Assembly: GCF_024679095.1 (NCBI RefSeq)
Contig: NC_066531.1
Span: forward strand, 4,590,858 to 4,654,857
Reading direction: 5' to 3'
Source of the DNA: Eriocheir sinensis
Taxonomy: Eukaryota > Arthropoda > Malacostraca > Decapoda > Varunidae
Length of the DNA stretch: 64,000 nt
Shown here: positions 44,410 through 56,630 of the stretch, piece by piece
How positions within the stretch are numbered: the first letter of the stretch is position 1
Layout: each line of letters begins with the position of its first letter
Translations under genes and position numbers: made by a program
The notes under the pieces: model-generated
What the model was told of the DNA's origin: nothing
The model's input: only the letters and a program-made list of their open reading frames with translations
Database searches by the model: none

Positions 44410-46755
44410 TCAAAGAATAGGGATAGTTGTTTGGAAGATTGTGTCGAGTGGATAGGTGGAGAAACTGTGTTTTGAGGCGTTGAAGGACACCAGGTTCTTC
44501 TTGCCCCAATCGGAAATAATAGTAAGGTCTGAGGCTAAGCGTTCTGCAGCCTCCAGCCTTGAGTCGTTAAGTTCCTGAAGGGTGGGTCTTCTATTAAAAG
44601 AAGTTGAATAATGCAGAGTGGAATCATCGGCGTAGGAATGGATAGGACAGTTCGTTTTGGAAAGAAGATCATCAATGAACAACAGAAAAAGAGTGGGAGA
44701 TAGGACAGAACCCTGTGGGACACCACTGTTAATAGATTTAGGGGAAGAACAGTGACCGTCTACCACGGCAGAAATAGAACGGTCAGAAAGGAAACTGGAG
44801 ATAAAGGTACAGAGAGAAGGATAGAAACCGTAGGAGGGTAGTTTAGAAAGCAAAGATTTGTGCCAGACCCTATCAAAAGCTTTTGATATGTCCAGCGCAA
44901 TAGCAAAAGTTTCACAGAAACGGCTCCGAGAGGATGACCAAGAGTCAGTTAAGAAGGCTAGGAGATCTCCAGTAGAACGCCCCTTGCGGAACCCATACTG
45001 GCGATCAGATAGAAGGTCAGAAGCGGAAAGGTGCTTTTGAATCTTACGGTTAAGGATTGATTCAAAAGCTTTAGATAGACAAGAAAGTAAAGCAATAGGA
45101 CGGTAGTTTGAGGGATTGGAGCGGTCACCCTTCTTAGGTACAGGCTGTGTGAAGGCATACTTCCAGCAAGAAGGAAAGGTAGATGTTGACAGGCAGAGGC
45201 GAAAGAGTTTGACCAGGCAGGGTGACAGCACGGAGGCACAGTTTTTAAGGACAATAGGAGGCACTCCATCAGGTCCATAAGCCTTCTGAGGATTGAGGCC
45301 AGAGAGGGCATAGAAAACATCATTTTGAAGAATCTTTATAACAGGCATAAAGGAGTCAGAGGGGGAATGAGTAGGAGGAATATGCCCAGAATCGTCCAGA
45401 GTGGAGTTTATAGAAAAAGTTTGAGAGAAGAGTTCAGCCTTAGAGATATATGATACGGCAGTGTTTCCGACAGGACTGAGGAGTGGAGGGAAAGAAGAAG
45501 AATAGAAGTTGGAGGAGATGATAATTGCTAGATGCCAGAAGTCACGGGAAGAGTTAGAGAAAGCAAGGTTTTGACATTTTCTATTAATGAAAGAATTTTT
45601 GGTTAGTCGGAGAATAGATTTGGCACGATTTCGGGCAGAAATGTAAAGTTCATAATTAGCATTAGTTTGAAGGCTCTGGTATCTTTTGTGAGCTACCTCT
45701 CTATCATTGACAGCACGAGAACAAGCGTGATTAAACCAAGGCTTTTTAGCGTGAGGAGTAGAGAAAGAACGAGGAATGTATGCCTCCATTCCAGAGACAA
45801 TCACCTCTGTGATGCGCTGAGCACACACAGAGGGGTCTCTATAATGGAAGCAATAATCATTCCACGGGAAATCGGAAAAGTACATCCTCAGGTCGTCCCA
45901 CCGAGCTGAAGCAAAATGCCAGAAGCATCGCCTCTTCGGTGGGTCCAGAGGATGTACAGGAGCGATAGGACAGGATGCAGAAATAAGATTGTGATCGGAG
46001 GAGCCCAACGGAGAGAACAGTTTGACAGAATAAGCAGAAGGGTTTGAGGTAAGGAAGAGGTCTAGAATGTTGGGCCGATCTCCAAGACGGTCAGGAATAC
46101 GTGTAGGGTGCTGGACCAACTGCTCTAGGTCGTTGAGGATAGCAAAGTTGTAGGCTTGTTCTCCAGGATGGTCAGTGAAAGAGGATGAAAGCCAAAGCTG
46201 GTGGTGAACATTGAAATCTCCTAGGATGGAGATTTCAGCGAATGGAGAGTGGGTCAAGATGTGCTCCACTTTAGAATTCAAATAGTCAAAGAATTTTACA
46301 TAGTTGGTAGAGTTAGGTGAGAGATAAACAGCACAGATGTATTTAGTAATAGAATGACAGTGAAGTCTTAACCAGATGGTGGAAAATTCAGAAGAGTCAA
46401 GGTCGTGGGCACGAGAGCAAGTGATGTCGTTGCGCACGTAGGCGCAACATCCAGCTTTGGATTGAAATTTAGGATAGAGATAGTAGGAGGGAACAGAGTA
46501 GAGATTGCTGTCAGTAGCCTCAGAAACCTGTGTTTCGGTAAGGAAGAGAAGGTGAGGTTTAGAGGAGGAGAGATGATGTTCCACAGAATGAAAATTAGAG
46601 CGAAGACCGCGAATGTTGCAGAAATTGAGAAGAAAGAGGTTCGAGGAGTTATCAAGACACCTCTCGGGTCGGCAGCCAGAAGGGGAGTCCTCCCTGGGGG
46701 AATTTGTGGTCCCCCCCCCAGGCGGGGACTCCGAGGCATTGCTTAATTGAGCCAT
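44410..46755 (-). CDS. LINE endonuclease-reverse transcriptase
   Basis: A 781-codon frame. Residues about 40-260 form an exonuclease-endonuclease-phosphatase domain: '[16 protein letters not shown]', 'FLTETQVS', '[11 protein letters not shown]' and '[10 protein letters not shown]', holding the catalytic E, D-x-N and S-D-H. Residues about 480-750 form the RT: '[12 protein letters not shown]', '[16 protein letters not shown]', '[13 protein letters not shown]', '[14 protein letters not shown]' and the 'YADD' box. The last 25 residues are off-frame, so a late frameshift truncates the thumb. It nicks target DNA and reverse-transcribes its RNA in place. Both catalytic centres look intact. Clade assignment to jockey is from overall style only. 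Confidence 0.9.
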   Translation of the reverse strand: MAQLSNASESPPGGGTTNSPREDSPSGCRPERCLDNSSNLFLLNFCNIRGLRSNFHSVEHHLSSSKPHLLFLTETQVSEATDSNLYSVPSYYLYPKFQSKAGCCAYVRNDITCSRAHDLDSSEFSTIWLRLHCHSITKYICAVYLSPNSTNYVKFFDYLNSKVEHILTHSPFAEISILGDFNVHHQLWLSSSFTDHPGEQAYNFAILNDLEQLVQHPTRIPDRLGDRPNILDLFLTSNPSAYSVKLFSPLGSSDHNLISASCPIAPVHPLDPPKRRCFWHFASARWDDLRMYFSDFPWNDYCFHYRDPSVCAQRITEVIVSGMEAYIPRSFSTPHAKKPWFNHACSRAVNDREVAHKRYQSLQTNANYELYISARNRAKSILRLTKNSFINRKCQNLAFSNSSRDFWHLAIIISSNFYSSSFPPLLSPVGNTAVSYISKAELFSQTFSINSTLDDSGHIPPTHSPSDSFMPVIKILQNDVFYALSGLNPQKAYGPDGVPPIVLKNCASVLSPCLVKLFRLCLSTSTFPSCWKYAFTQPVPKKGDRSNPSNYRPIALLSCLSKAFESILNRKIQKHLSASDLLSDRQYGFRKGRSTGDLLAFLTDSWSSSRSRFCETFAIALDISKAFDRVWHKSLLSKLPSYGFYPSLCTFISSFLSDRSISAVVDGHCSSPKSINSGVPQGSVLSPTLFLLFIDDLLSKTNCPIHSYADDSTLHYSTSFNRRPTLQELNDSRLEAAERLASDLTIISDWGKKNLVSFNASKHSFSTYPLDTIFQTTIPIL

Positions 46756-46770
46756 TTTGAATTTTGAATT

Positions 46771-47900
46771 TTGGAAAAAGGTGTATATGTTATGTGAATG
46801 TAGTGTGGTGTGGATAAAGAGAGGATCTGTCTTTAGAGAGCATGCTGAACTACTCTCCGGTGTTGGTGAGACAATAGGGCTACCGCCCTATAGTCTCTTT
46901 GAGGTGAACTGATAGCCAATACGTCAGAAATTTCTGGAGATCTTCTGAAATTTTGACATTTTGTCAGAATTTAAGAAATTACTGTAAAATCTTCTGAAAT
47001 TTGAACGAATTGTCAGAAATTCTCCAGATTTTTTGCAAGTTATTGTCCGGGTGTCCGCCCAAACTTGACCGCCATCGTCTCGTACCTCAAGGTTACCGAT
47101 GAGACGATAAGACCCAACGATATAATCTAAGGGATAGACAACCTAATTTGGACCCTAGGGGCTGTGTGATCTGGTTTTCTATGTAATTCTAATGTAATTC
47201 GCCGCCACCTGTCAACAGCGTTGCCTCAGGCGAAGCACTCGGACACAGCCAGACGCCAGCCCAGTGACGTCACGGCAGTCGGCGTCCCCTACTCATACGA
47301 CGCATCCATGCACTTCCAAATGTAAGTAACTGTGCCACGATCTTTGTATAAACAGCGGTGAAACCTACTACTGTGCGTGAATTCGCAAAGCCAAGAAACT
47401 GTTCATGATGGCAGGCGGTAGTATCATCCATGTAGTGAGGCAAGTCCGGAGAATGTAGTGGGTGAAAGAAAAGAGGCTGCGAGACGCCATGGCTAGTCAG
47501 TGACATGTTGGCTCTTAATTTACAGTTGGTCTGTTTTCAAAGGGCGGTAGCCCTATAAAAGAATGTGCCGTACTTAGGCAAGAGGGCACCTCCTCTGTAT
47601 AATGGGAGGTAATGAGCCCATCATTAATTGAAACACATGTTTTTTTAAGAGAAGTACAGTAGTAGGATGCCTTGTAAAGCTGTAATATGTTATACACGCT
47701 AAAATGTAGATTACGCCAGGGTCCAAATCTTATTATTTTTTACCTCTACTGCTTCCTGGGATAAAAACGAGTATGGAAATACCACAGGAATGTTGTGCAA
47801 ACACTTATGTTAAGTTTGGTTAGGTTGTTGTCAAGTTGATAAATAATTTTCTGACAATTACCATTTCTTTCAGTGGTGATAGTGATCTGAATAGTCAAAC
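46771..47900. other. Intergenic with possible left arm of hAT element
   Basis: Around 46920-47040 the words GAGATCTTCTGAAATTTT and TTGTCAGAATTT recall, in altered form, the right arm at 48550-48632. GGGCGGTAGCCCTAT near 47541 is the complement of ATAGGGCTACCGCCC near 46876. No gene was recognised. Confidence 0.35.
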
Positions 47901-48569
47901 ATGAGTTCCCAAGGCACATCTGCAGGTGCAAGCGAGCCTAGTACAAGTACCAAAAAGAAAAGATACCACCAAAAGTACAGCTCTGCATGGGAAGTTGAAC
48001 CCGAGTTTCACGGATGGCTTAAAGCAAGTTCTAAAGGATCCTCTTATTATTTTTGCTCTGCATGTAATATTGACCTTTCTTTAAATGCTGGTAGACTAGA
48101 TATACGGAAGCATGCTATGGGAAAAAAACATGTTCAAAACTGCAAAATGTTATCAAGGCAGGTTTCTGTTTTAGATATGCCTTCTGTTAGCAGCAAACAG
48201 ATTATGGGTAAGCAGGTCAAAGAGGGTGAAGTAAGACTGGCATCATTTATATGTGAACATGATATACCCATCAGGGTTGTAGAGCACATGCCTCAGCTGT
48301 TACAAACAATATGCCCAGATTCACAGATAGCTAAACAAATTAAATGTGGTAGAACAAAACTAACATCACTGATCAACAATGTGACTGGGAGAGAGAGCAG
48401 TAAGCAGTTGATAACACATTTGCAGAGCTCTAAGTTCTCTCTTATTGTGGATGAAAGCACAGATAAGGGGTGTATTAAGCATCTATGCATGGTGGCACGG
48501 ACTTTAGTAGATGATGAGGTAAAGGACTGTTTTTTTATGTGCCGCAGCACATTGTCAGAATTTTTTTGA
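47901..48569 (+). pseudogene. hAT-family transposase, C-terminally truncated
   Basis: 222 codons from ATG at 47901. A BED/TTF-like finger is at residues about 50-85 ('YYFCSACNIDLSLNAGR' with 'HAMGKKHVQNC'). Later 'LIVDESTDKGCIKHLCMVAR' is the conserved start of the hAT catalytic region with its first Asp, as in ZBED/ZMYM-like host proteins. After 'VDDEVKDCFFMC' the frame runs into element-end DNA and stops, so the rest of the catalytic domain and the dimerisation region are deleted. An internally deleted element is the likely reading. Confidence 0.8.
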
Positions 48570-48632
48570 AATTTCCAGAAATTTTGGCAACAGATCTCCT
48601 GAAATTTTACCGGGACCATCTGGCAACACTGG
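48552..48632 (+). repeat. Right end of the hAT element
   Basis: The complement reads CAGTGTTGCCAGATGGTCCC, a typical hAT terminus (CAGTGTTGCCA), followed by AATTTCAGGAGATCT-like DNA also seen near 46920. Confidence 0.65.
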
Positions 48633-48867
48633 TCCATTCAGCGGTTCTTAACCTGGGGGTCTGGATCTCCTTGGAACGAGGTGAGTAGTTTTGAGGAATA
48701 TTGGAATTTTTTCGTATGATGTAAGGTTTTCTGCATGTTATACCGTATCAACAACTTCTGTAATAAATTATAAGTGGGAAGAGTTTTACAATCTGTAATA
48801 ACTTGCTAATAAGTCAATGAAGTAGTCAAGACAAATACATTATAATTTTACTGTGTACACTAGCTTA

Positions 48868-49346
48868 TAATGTTGCATTTAGTTAAACCAGACTGTTATT
48901 TTGCATTCATTTACACTAGGCTATTATTTAGCATCTAGGAATAATATGCTATTAATTCGAATTCATGAACACTAGGCTATTTAGGAATACCAAGCAATCA
49001 TTTTGCATTTACGAATACAAAGCTATTATTTTGCATTTGGGAGACTAGGCTATTATTTTGCATTCATGAAACTAGTAGGCTATTATGCATTTAGGAATAC
49101 TAAACTATTATTTTGCATTTAGGAATACTAAACTATTATTTTGCATATAGGAAACTAGTAGGCTATTACGCATCTAGGAATACTAAACTATTATTTTGCA
49201 TTTAGGAAACTAGGCTATTATTTTGCATTTAGGAATACTAAGCTATTATTTTTCATTTAGGAAACCTAAGTATTATTTTGGATTTAGGAAACTAGGCTAT
49301 TATTTTGCATTTAGGAATACTAAGCTATCATTTTGCATTTAGGAAT
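48868..49346. repeat. Minisatellite, about 29-33-bp period
   Basis: About 14 variant units of GCTATTATTTTGCATTTAGG plus AATACTAA. Two further units follow the foldback element at 50680-50725, so the element inserted into or near the array's end. Confidence 0.95.
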
Positions 49347-50106
49347 CTACTATGCATTTCAGCGGTGGACAAACGGTGTTTTTTGCAGATATCTCCTAAA
49401 CGAATCGTTGGATGAGTATGATATTTCAACACACTACCTTGAACATCCGTTCGTAATTTTTGGTTAACATACCACATTGCTATATATGTTATGTGAGGAG
49501 TTTACTCGTGAAAAATAACACAAAGCCGACGAGTCATGTTCACGCATTCGAATGAAAGTGTGCCCCCCCCCACACACCCACCCAAACCATTCCTAACCAC
49601 TACTACGTCTCCCCCGTCTCGGAAGTCCCCCCCCCCGCCTCTTTATCCCTCCTCTCCTCTTCCTTGCTTCTCGCCTCCCTCACTCCTGTGCCCCTCCCTA
49701 CTTCTCCCACTACTGTATTTATACATTATAATGTTCTGTAAGTGTGTATGTATAGATATGATTATTTCCTAAGAGTATGGTACAATTTCATGAAGGCAAG
49801 AAGTGGTTCACGTTGATAATTACTGTACAACAGCACGTTTACGTGTAGTATATAGGAGAGCCATGTTTGCAGTCGTTATGGTCAACCACGTGAACATGAT
49901 GTGCTGGAATTACCTGTGACTTGGACCTTCTACTGTTAGGAAAAGTTGATACTCTTATTGCGTACTGTCTGCCTATTGATCATAAAAAGTGGTCCAGTTT
50001 ATATATAATATTATTTTGTTGACTTGTTTGTTGTATATTCATGTTATCAAAAAATTATAAACTGCATATATTTTTCTTAATCTATACATATGTGTATAAT
50101 GCGTAA

Positions 50107-50153
<47 letters not shown>

Positions 50154-50679
50154 ACAGCGGAATTAGCTATTGCTTTAACGGTCGTTTGACCCAGTCTGGT
50201 TTTCATGTCCACATATACCAGCAATTGTATTAGATAATATTATTAATGTATGATATGTATGTACATACTGACGTATGTAACTATTATACCTATACGTATG
50301 TAATTACAATAGGGAAAAAAATCACAGGTGGAAGGCTGATGGTGTGAGTAGGGGGGGGGGGGGGAAGAGGGTCATGTGATACTGGGGTAGAGAAGGAGTG
50401 GTCTGGGGGTTCTTCAGGGTGGTGGTGGTGGTGGTGGAGGGGTTAGACGAGTACCCCACACTCGTCCGATTCTGTGTAACACCTTTGATATGATTACTGG
50501 ATTAGGCGTAATATCACTCAGTAAACTCCTCACATAACACATATAGCAATATGGTATGTTAACCAAAAATTACGAACGGATGTTCAAGGTAGTGTGCTGA
50601 AATATCATACTCATCCAACGATTAGTTTAGGAGATATCTGCAACAAACACCGTTTGTCTGCCGCTGAAATGCATAGTAG
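49347..50679. mobile_element. Element with 160-bp terminal inverted repeats
   Basis: Arms 49347-49506 and 50520-50679 are inverted copies differing at only a few of 160 positions (outer CTACTATGCATTTCAGCGG; inner TTATGTGAGGAGTTTACT). The interior (about 1 kb) has C-rich and G-rich runs, a GA microsatellite at 50112-50150 and no transposase. It is flanked on both sides by the GCTATTATTTTGCA minisatellite. The exact duplication is masked by the repeat context. Confidence 0.92.
50112..50150. repeat. (GA)n microsatellite
   Basis: GA repeat inside the 160-bp inverted-repeat element. Confidence 0.97.
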
Positions 50680-50725
50680 GCTATTATTTTGCACTTAAGA
50701 ATACTTTATTATTATTTTGCATTTA

Positions 50726-50727
<2 letters not shown>

Positions 50728-50766
<39 letters not shown>
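50728..50766. repeat. (CT)n microsatellite
   Basis: CT repeat at the right edge of the minisatellite. No gene in 50767-51119. Confidence 0.97.
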
Positions 50767-50769
<3 letters not shown>

Positions 50770-51119
50770 CAAGAGTGGCTTTAAAATACAGAAACTGAAC
50801 GGGCAGAAGAGATGTTAGTGTCGTCTTTTAGCGGTGCATAAGTGTTTTGTTTATCTTATTGATACTAACACGAACTGAAATAAAAATGTGACTTCATGGG
50901 TCCATGAGCATTATCAGTGGCAGGCTACATGCAAAATTTAGTGAGGCTAGGACAAAAATAAAGTCATGACGCCTTAGTTTTGTTTTCAGAGTTTGCCCGC
51001 CTAATATTTAGGCGGTTCCGCCGACACCCGTCAAGGATACGGAGTCGATGGTTCAACTCAAAAGTTTTTTTTCAGATAATCATAGAAACGTCAAAGAGAT
51101 ACTACTGGCTACATCTAAG

Positions 51120-51452
51120 GCTGTGTGCTTGCAGCAACACAAGCTGCAGTTTCCTTAAAAGTGGGTGACTTTGTTATGCTTCGAGTCCCAGAGACATTCG
51201 AAGTTGCCCCCTAAATTCGTGGGCCCACGCCAGATAGTTAGACAACTAGGTGGACACAAATTTGAGCTTCATGACCTCATTTTTAATTCGTATGGAATTG
51301 TGCATAGTGATCGTCTCAAAAAGACTGACGCCCAGCCTGAGGTCATTGATTTGACTTTAGTTGAACCCGCGAGAACCGGCTTTTTGCCTCAGCCTGACGA
51401 TGCCTTGTCTATCTTTCCACCGCACGATTATAAACTTCGTCCTCGCCAATAA
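51120..51452 (+). pseudogene. Gypsy integrase C-terminus
   Basis: 'LPPKFVGPRQIVRQLGGHKF' with 'ELHDLIFNSYGIVHSDRLKK' is the C-terminal chromatin-proximal part of Ty3/gypsy integrases (the K-F-x-G-P-F pattern and a late V-H-x-x-R-L-K). The upstream catalytic core is missing or decayed. An in-phase envelope-like region follows, so this is the 3' part of an env-bearing gypsy element. Confidence 0.75.
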
Positions 51453-51476
51453 GAGTTTTTTGCTTGGTTCCAGGAA

Positions 51477-52524
51477 ATGTTGCCCCTCGCCTTCTACTTC
51501 CTTCTGCACTCTGTTCTGGCTGGAGACCCTGCGCACCTCAAGCCGGGAGCCCTCTCTGCTCATTTGGGCCGGGTTTCTCTGGTTGAAGATGTCCTGTCGG
51601 TCCAGTACCCGTTTACTGCTCAGGTAGAAATACCGGGCACTCTGAGGACAATAACGGAACAAGTGACTGAGGTTGTGTTGCAGCTGGATAGGAATGCTCC
51701 TGTAGAGGGTATCACGCGTCTGATGCATGAGCGCATATAGTACTTAAATGACACTCTAACCCTGGCTTTGGGGAACTACGCAGACCTTTCCTTTTCTAAC
51801 CGTACTAAGCGGGGCTTGGTCAATGGGATTGGGCAACTTTCCCGCATGTTGTTTGGAACCGCAATGGATGAGGATGTGGAGGAACTGCGGGATAGGTATA
51901 ACCACTTGACCTCACTTGCTGCTACTCAACACAAAACCATTCAGATGAATTCCTTACACATTTCCAGACTTGAGCATGCGGTACAGGACATTGCTTCTTA
52001 TTCTCGAACCTTAGGGACTTCCCTTAATGAGTTGTATACCGGCATGGGGAATCTGTACGAAATGGCACGTGTTCAACAAACCTTGCCTGCCTTGGAGAGT
52101 GCGGTAAACTCTGTCCTCCATACCAATGCACTAGTAATTCAGAATGTAGTGAATGCAGATTGTGGTAGGGTTACTTTTTCTCTTTTCCTTGTCAGAGATT
52201 TACAAAGGGCTTTAAAAATAGGAGAAGAGGAACGCCAACTAACACCTTTGTTTGATATGCATGCCATACACCACTACTATCCCTTGCTGGAGTCATTCCT
52301 GACGCCGGAAGCTACGTATAGTGATTCACCTTCCCTTCGAGTCAAAGGATGAGTTTGAGGCTTATCAGTTGGAACCTTTCCCTTTCTCTGTCAATGATTC
52401 GGTGATGGTGCTAGACTTACCTGCCACAGTGCTGTTAATTCGTAATGATTTGTCGCTTTATGCAACGGGCCAGACGTCAGACCTGGGGACTTCCAAAACT
52501 GAGTATCACAGTCTCTATTTTTGA
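51477..52524 (+). pseudogene. Envelope-like gene of a gypsy/errantivirus-type element, broken
   Basis: Three consecutive frames (51477-51740, 51768-52352, 52321-52524) together resemble the envelope genes of errantivirus-like insect and crustacean gypsy elements, a group related to baculovirus F proteins. A hydrophobic N-terminal segment suggests a signal peptide. A dibasic R-x-K-R cleavage-type motif near 51795 is followed by a Gly-rich hydrophobic stretch and long heptad-rich helices. Frame changes or stops near 51740 and 52340 break the gene, and no transmembrane anchor was seen before the end, so it is a non-functional old copy. Assignment rests on position after the integrase and on layout. 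Confidence 0.6.
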
Positions 52525-52592
52525 AGGATCAACTTAGAGAGATTGCAGGTCACCTGGCGGTACGGGTGGCTTGTTGCCTACGTTCCGTCAAT

Positions 52593-52949
52593 TTAACGAC
52601 CTTTCCGGAGAAGCTCCATCATGGTGGCCGAAGATATGCCAGCCGTGGCAGGCATGGTGGGCATGGGCAAGCCAGCCGCGGTGGATATGGTGGGCGGGGG
52701 CCTAGACCAGACTGGTTGAGACGCAGTTAGTGGTGTACCGAATGGCAGAGTGGTGGGTGCGTAAGCTGGCGGTGGGGGTCTGTGAAGGGGTGGTGGGTAC
52801 CAGTAGTTGAATGGTGACACGCCCTGCGGTAGTGAGGTGATCAGAGATGCTACGGTTTCGTTCACCCGGTGTGTGAGTGCGGCCACGTCGGGGTTTGGCG
52901 GCTGCTGCGGTGGCGGTGACGGCTGGCTTGCTGGTGTTGCCATGTACAC
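52593..52949 (-). other. Pro-rich open frame of uncertain status
   Basis: 118 codons on the minus strand, opening 'MYMATPASQPSPPPQQPPNP', with 'DVAALTHRVNETVASLITSL' and ending 'ATMMELLRKGR'. It could be the start of a Gag-like protein (Pro-rich linker then 'ELLRKG'), or merely GC-rich sequence. The opposite strand is Gly/Arg-rich and less protein-like. Confidence 0.3.
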
Positions 52950-53021
52950 GGAGCGCGGGAGCCGAGGTGGGGCGGGGCCGACAGGTGTGTGGTCACTGTG
53001 GTGGGCGGTGGTGTACGGGCC

Positions 53022-53191
53022 GCATATTCACGAGAAGTAGCACAGATTTTCAGCCCCGCGCCGCGCTCCTCTCTGATTCCCCGGCTGGCTCTCAAGTTCC
53101 GCCCACCTCCTCTGCGCCTCTCTGCCTCTGCCTCGCTGTCAGTGTCACACACACACACTCGCACACTGTGTGTGTGTAGTCCATGAAACAA

Positions 53192-53262
<71 letters not shown>

Positions 53263-53440
53263 ACACACACACACACACACACACATTCGCATGTGTGTGT
53301 GTGTGTGTGTGTGACACTGACAGCGAGGCAAAGGCCGAGAGGCGCAGAGGAGGTGGGAGGAGCTTGAGAGCCAGCCGGCGAATCAGAGAGGAGCGCGGCG
53401 CGGGGCTGAAAAGTTGTGCTACTTCTTGTGAATATGCATA
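53022..53440. repeat. Palindrome with about 140-bp arms and microsatellite loop
   Basis: Arms 53022-53160 and 53297-53440 are inverted copies (shared CAGCCCCGCGCCGCGCTCCT, CTCTGCGCCTCT, CTCGCTGTCAGTGTCACAC). The loop is (CT)n at 53191-53259, then (CA)n and (TG)n. No protein-coding evidence. Confidence 0.92.
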
Positions 53441-53639
53441 CGGCACAGCAGAGTCGGCCATCCCGTAGGCCAGGGCGGCAGCGCCCAAGTCGTGAAGCGT
53501 GGGGCGAGGCGCGGCCATCACGGCTGCACCAGGCACCTCTCACTGCGCCATAATGTAGATGGAAACGCGTTGTTGGTGCAGAGCGTTTACTAAAGGCTGT
53601 TCACTTAACTCTGAGCCGTGGAGCCGAGCCTCATTTGTA

Positions 53640-54090
53640 ACGAGGCCGCTGATTGGCTGGCTGGCTCTCTCGCTCACCCTGTGTTGAAAGGCTGCATAAT
53701 GAATGCTCGCGTGGCACATGTCTATGTTTTATTCGTTATATTTTGTCTCATACACATAACAGACCATTTTTGTTGGTACCGTTGCACTCAGCAGTGAATG
53801 CAGAAGCTTCGATACTCAGGGAAAAACTATTACTAAGCAATAATAAAGAAGTTTTAGCGAGTTGAAGCGGAAATTTTCTTGCGATATCTTTATAACACTG
53901 TTTATTTATTATCATTTCCTGTGTAAATATTTAAAGGAATGCTGTTATAAACGATTGCGTTTCATAAAAGAATGTCTCCTGAACGGAATGCAATCATCAA
54001 ATTATAGTTAGATGATAATATAAGCGGATTACTGAATTATTTATGAGCATGTGTCACTCGCCGGGAAGAGGGAGCAGCGAGGCAGCACCT
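53640..54090 (+). repeat. Dispersed repeat, copy 1 (about 440 bp)
   Basis: Aligns in the same orientation with 59478-59900 over its whole length at roughly 80%. Shared words include TGATTGGCTGGC, TGTTTTATTCGTTATAT, GATATCTTTATAAC and ATGTCTCCTGAACG. It begins with a CCAAT box. No ORF. Confidence 0.85.
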
Positions 54091-54249
54091 AAGTCTATTT
54101 ATAACAAGTCAAGTCACGCGCAGTTTTGTGGGAGGAGTCACGGCAGAGGCGTGGCTTACTCCTGATGCTGTTTGGTGCCAAACAGAGAATGTAGAATATT
54201 ATGATTTATAGAAAACGAAGAAAGGCGAACTAATTCAAATCGACCCCGG

Positions 54250-54700
54250 TCAACGGCCCCTTATTACTCCAGCAACTTTTCTTCCCTCACATTCATTTCC
54301 CTCCCACACCTTCCATTATACCATCAACATTCTCTCCACATCTCACAATTTCTATCATACCCCATACTTTCCCTTCCATCCCAGTTTCTATCATACCCCA
54401 CACCTTTTACGTCCCATAGTTTCCATCATGCTCCATACTTTCCCTTACATTCCTTAATTTCCATCATGCCCCAGACTTTCCCTTCCATTCCACAGTTTCC
54501 ACCATACCCCACACCTTCCCTTCCATTCCACAGTTTCCATCATACCCCACACCTTCCCTTCCATTCCACAGTTTCCATCATACCCCACACCTTCCCTTCC
54601 GTCCCATAGTTTCCACAATAGCCCACAACTTCTCTTATTATATACCATAATTTCCATCATACTCCACACCTTCCTTCACATCACATAACTTTGTTCTTTC
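54250..54700. repeat. Minisatellite, about 36-38-bp period
   Basis: About ten variant units of CCATCATACCCCACACCTTC plus CCTTCCATTCCACAGTTT. Confidence 0.93.
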
Positions 54701-54930
54701 TCTAAACACCTTCCATTATATATTTTAGTCTCCATCCTCACATTTCTAGGCTGAAAAGTATAACAATCTTGTCCATTTTCACGCTCTATTTTTAGTAGTA
54801 GATATCTTACAATTCTATAACTTGTTGTTGATAATGTAAAAATAAACTCAATTTATTTTTGAAGTTAATATTTTATCAAATTTCATGAAAATACTTAAGG
54901 CTAACAGCAAAAATTAATACACTTTATGTA

Positions 54931-54959
54931 ACACACACCACACACACACACACACACAC

Positions 54960-55054
<95 letters not shown>
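54931..55054. repeat. (CA)n(TA)n microsatellite
   Basis: CA repeat followed by about 94 bp of TA. Confidence 0.97.
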
Positions 55055-55057
<3 letters not shown>

Positions 55058-55479
55058 GTAATTAAGATGATGAAACACTTTGTATTTTTTTTTAGATACA
55101 GCAAGGTTTCTATTCAATATTCTCATTCTAAAGAAAGTACGGCATTTAACATAGAATGTTACCACTTCAGATGGTAGATCTACAAACTCATACATATCCT
55201 GGGCAAGTTTTTTTTATTGCTCCAATGTAGAGCGGCAGCCCGGACCATTGAGATGCAACGAACGAGATAGCAACTGTAACCCCTACTGGTATTTAGGATT
55301 AGACTTGTGAACTGTGAAACTGACCGTCTGCCGAAAATATATGGGTGGCTTACTTAACAAGCACCACTAATTGGTTGTTAGATGTTGGGTCTAGATCCAG
55401 TATATGAGATACCAGATGAAACTAATATATAATATATCTGTGGACTCTCCTGATTATAGAATGACCAGTGACAGACATA

Positions 55480-55800
55480 TTGGAAGGTGGGTACCCCCTG
55501 ACAGACACACTGAAAAGGGGGGTTAATTGGATCTAGATCCAACTTAGGAGATACCAAGTAAAATTTACACTACAATAGCACTGCACATCCTAGAGTACTG
55601 TGGTGGTAATGACAGACATTTTAGTGGGTGGTTACCCCCTGACAGACGCCCCACAACGAGTGGGGAGGGGGAGACAGGATCTAGATCCAACTTAGGAGAT
55701 ACCAAGTAAAAATTACACTACAATAGCACTGCACATCCTAGAGTACTGTGGTGGTAATGACATACATTTTAGTGGGTGGTTACCCCCTGACAGACATTTC
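55480..55800. repeat. Tandem duplication, about 140-bp period
   Basis: Two near-identical units (GATCTAGATCCAACTTAGGA, AGCACTGCACATCCTAGAGT, GTGGGTGGTTACCCCCTGAC) with a third partial unit before them. It lies downstream, in gene sense, of the THAP tandem exons. Confidence 0.92.
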
Positions 55801-56100
55801 ATTTGATTTATTATACACATAGGCTATACCAGGTTCAGTGACTTCGAACATATTATCTCTGATGTATGTCTCCACCAGGCAAGAAAACTCACAAGATATA
55901 ATCACTATGTCTTTCAACCTAACCTTCTGTGTTATTAAATGACTTTATGAAATCAATTTGTATAGAGATTAAACTATACCCACTCTCTATCTCCTGTATG
56001 ATACAAATCAATAAATAATTTGTTTAGAAATTTCAGTATATTCCCCCCCCCCCTCTCTCTCTCTCTCCAAACAAGGTAAAATAATAGTGCCAGTACCCAC

Positions 56101-56184
56101 CTGAATGTGTGCCGCCTTCTTGCACAGGATGAATCACATCAGGTGGAGATCCACATCTTGTGTTAGCCTCTTGATCTGGTGTCC
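56101..56184 (-). CDS. THAP gene tandem exon, 6th from the THAP side
   Basis: 84 bp between acceptor 'ttatctcttacag' and donor GTGGGT, phase 1 at both ends, 28 residues: 'TPDQEANTRCGSPPDV' then 'IHPVQEGGTHSG'. Last copy in gene order. Confidence 0.6.
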
Positions 56185-56267
56185 CTGTAAGAGATAACTT
56201 TTATGAAGTAAATTGGCACAAAACATATGGTATTCTCTCTCCCTCTCTCTTGGTACAAAAATTATGG

Positions 56268-56305
<38 letters not shown>

Positions 56306-56492
56306 TTTTATAAAATTTATGGTATTCTCTCTCTCTCTCTCTCTCTCTCTCTAACTCTCTCTCTCTCTCTCTCTCTCTCTTGGTACAAAAATTATGGTAT
56401 TCTCTCTCTCTCTTGGTATAAAAATTATGGTATTCTCTCTCTCTTGGTATAAAAATTATGGTATTCTCTCTCTTTTGGTATAAAAATTATGG

Positions 56493-56544
<52 letters not shown>

Positions 56545-56630
56545 CTCTCTCTCTTGGTACAAAAATTATTGAATTCTCTCTATCTTCAAAGAACATAAAA
56601 ACAAGAAAAGAAAATAGTCCCAGTACCCAC

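Larger units (their letters stand above)
43663..46770 (-). mobile_element. Nearly full-length jockey-like LINE
   Basis: Minus-strand order: ORF2-type endonuclease and RT (44410-46755), a frame-broken C-terminal part (43799-44400), a 3' UTR, and the tail GAGCTGTCTCCTTTGCTGTA with about 20 A at 43667-43687. Two short copies of the same 3' end lie at 14965-15034 and 37598-38105. No separate Gag-like ORF1 was recognised upstream of 46755, so the 5' end may be truncated. Confidence 0.85.
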
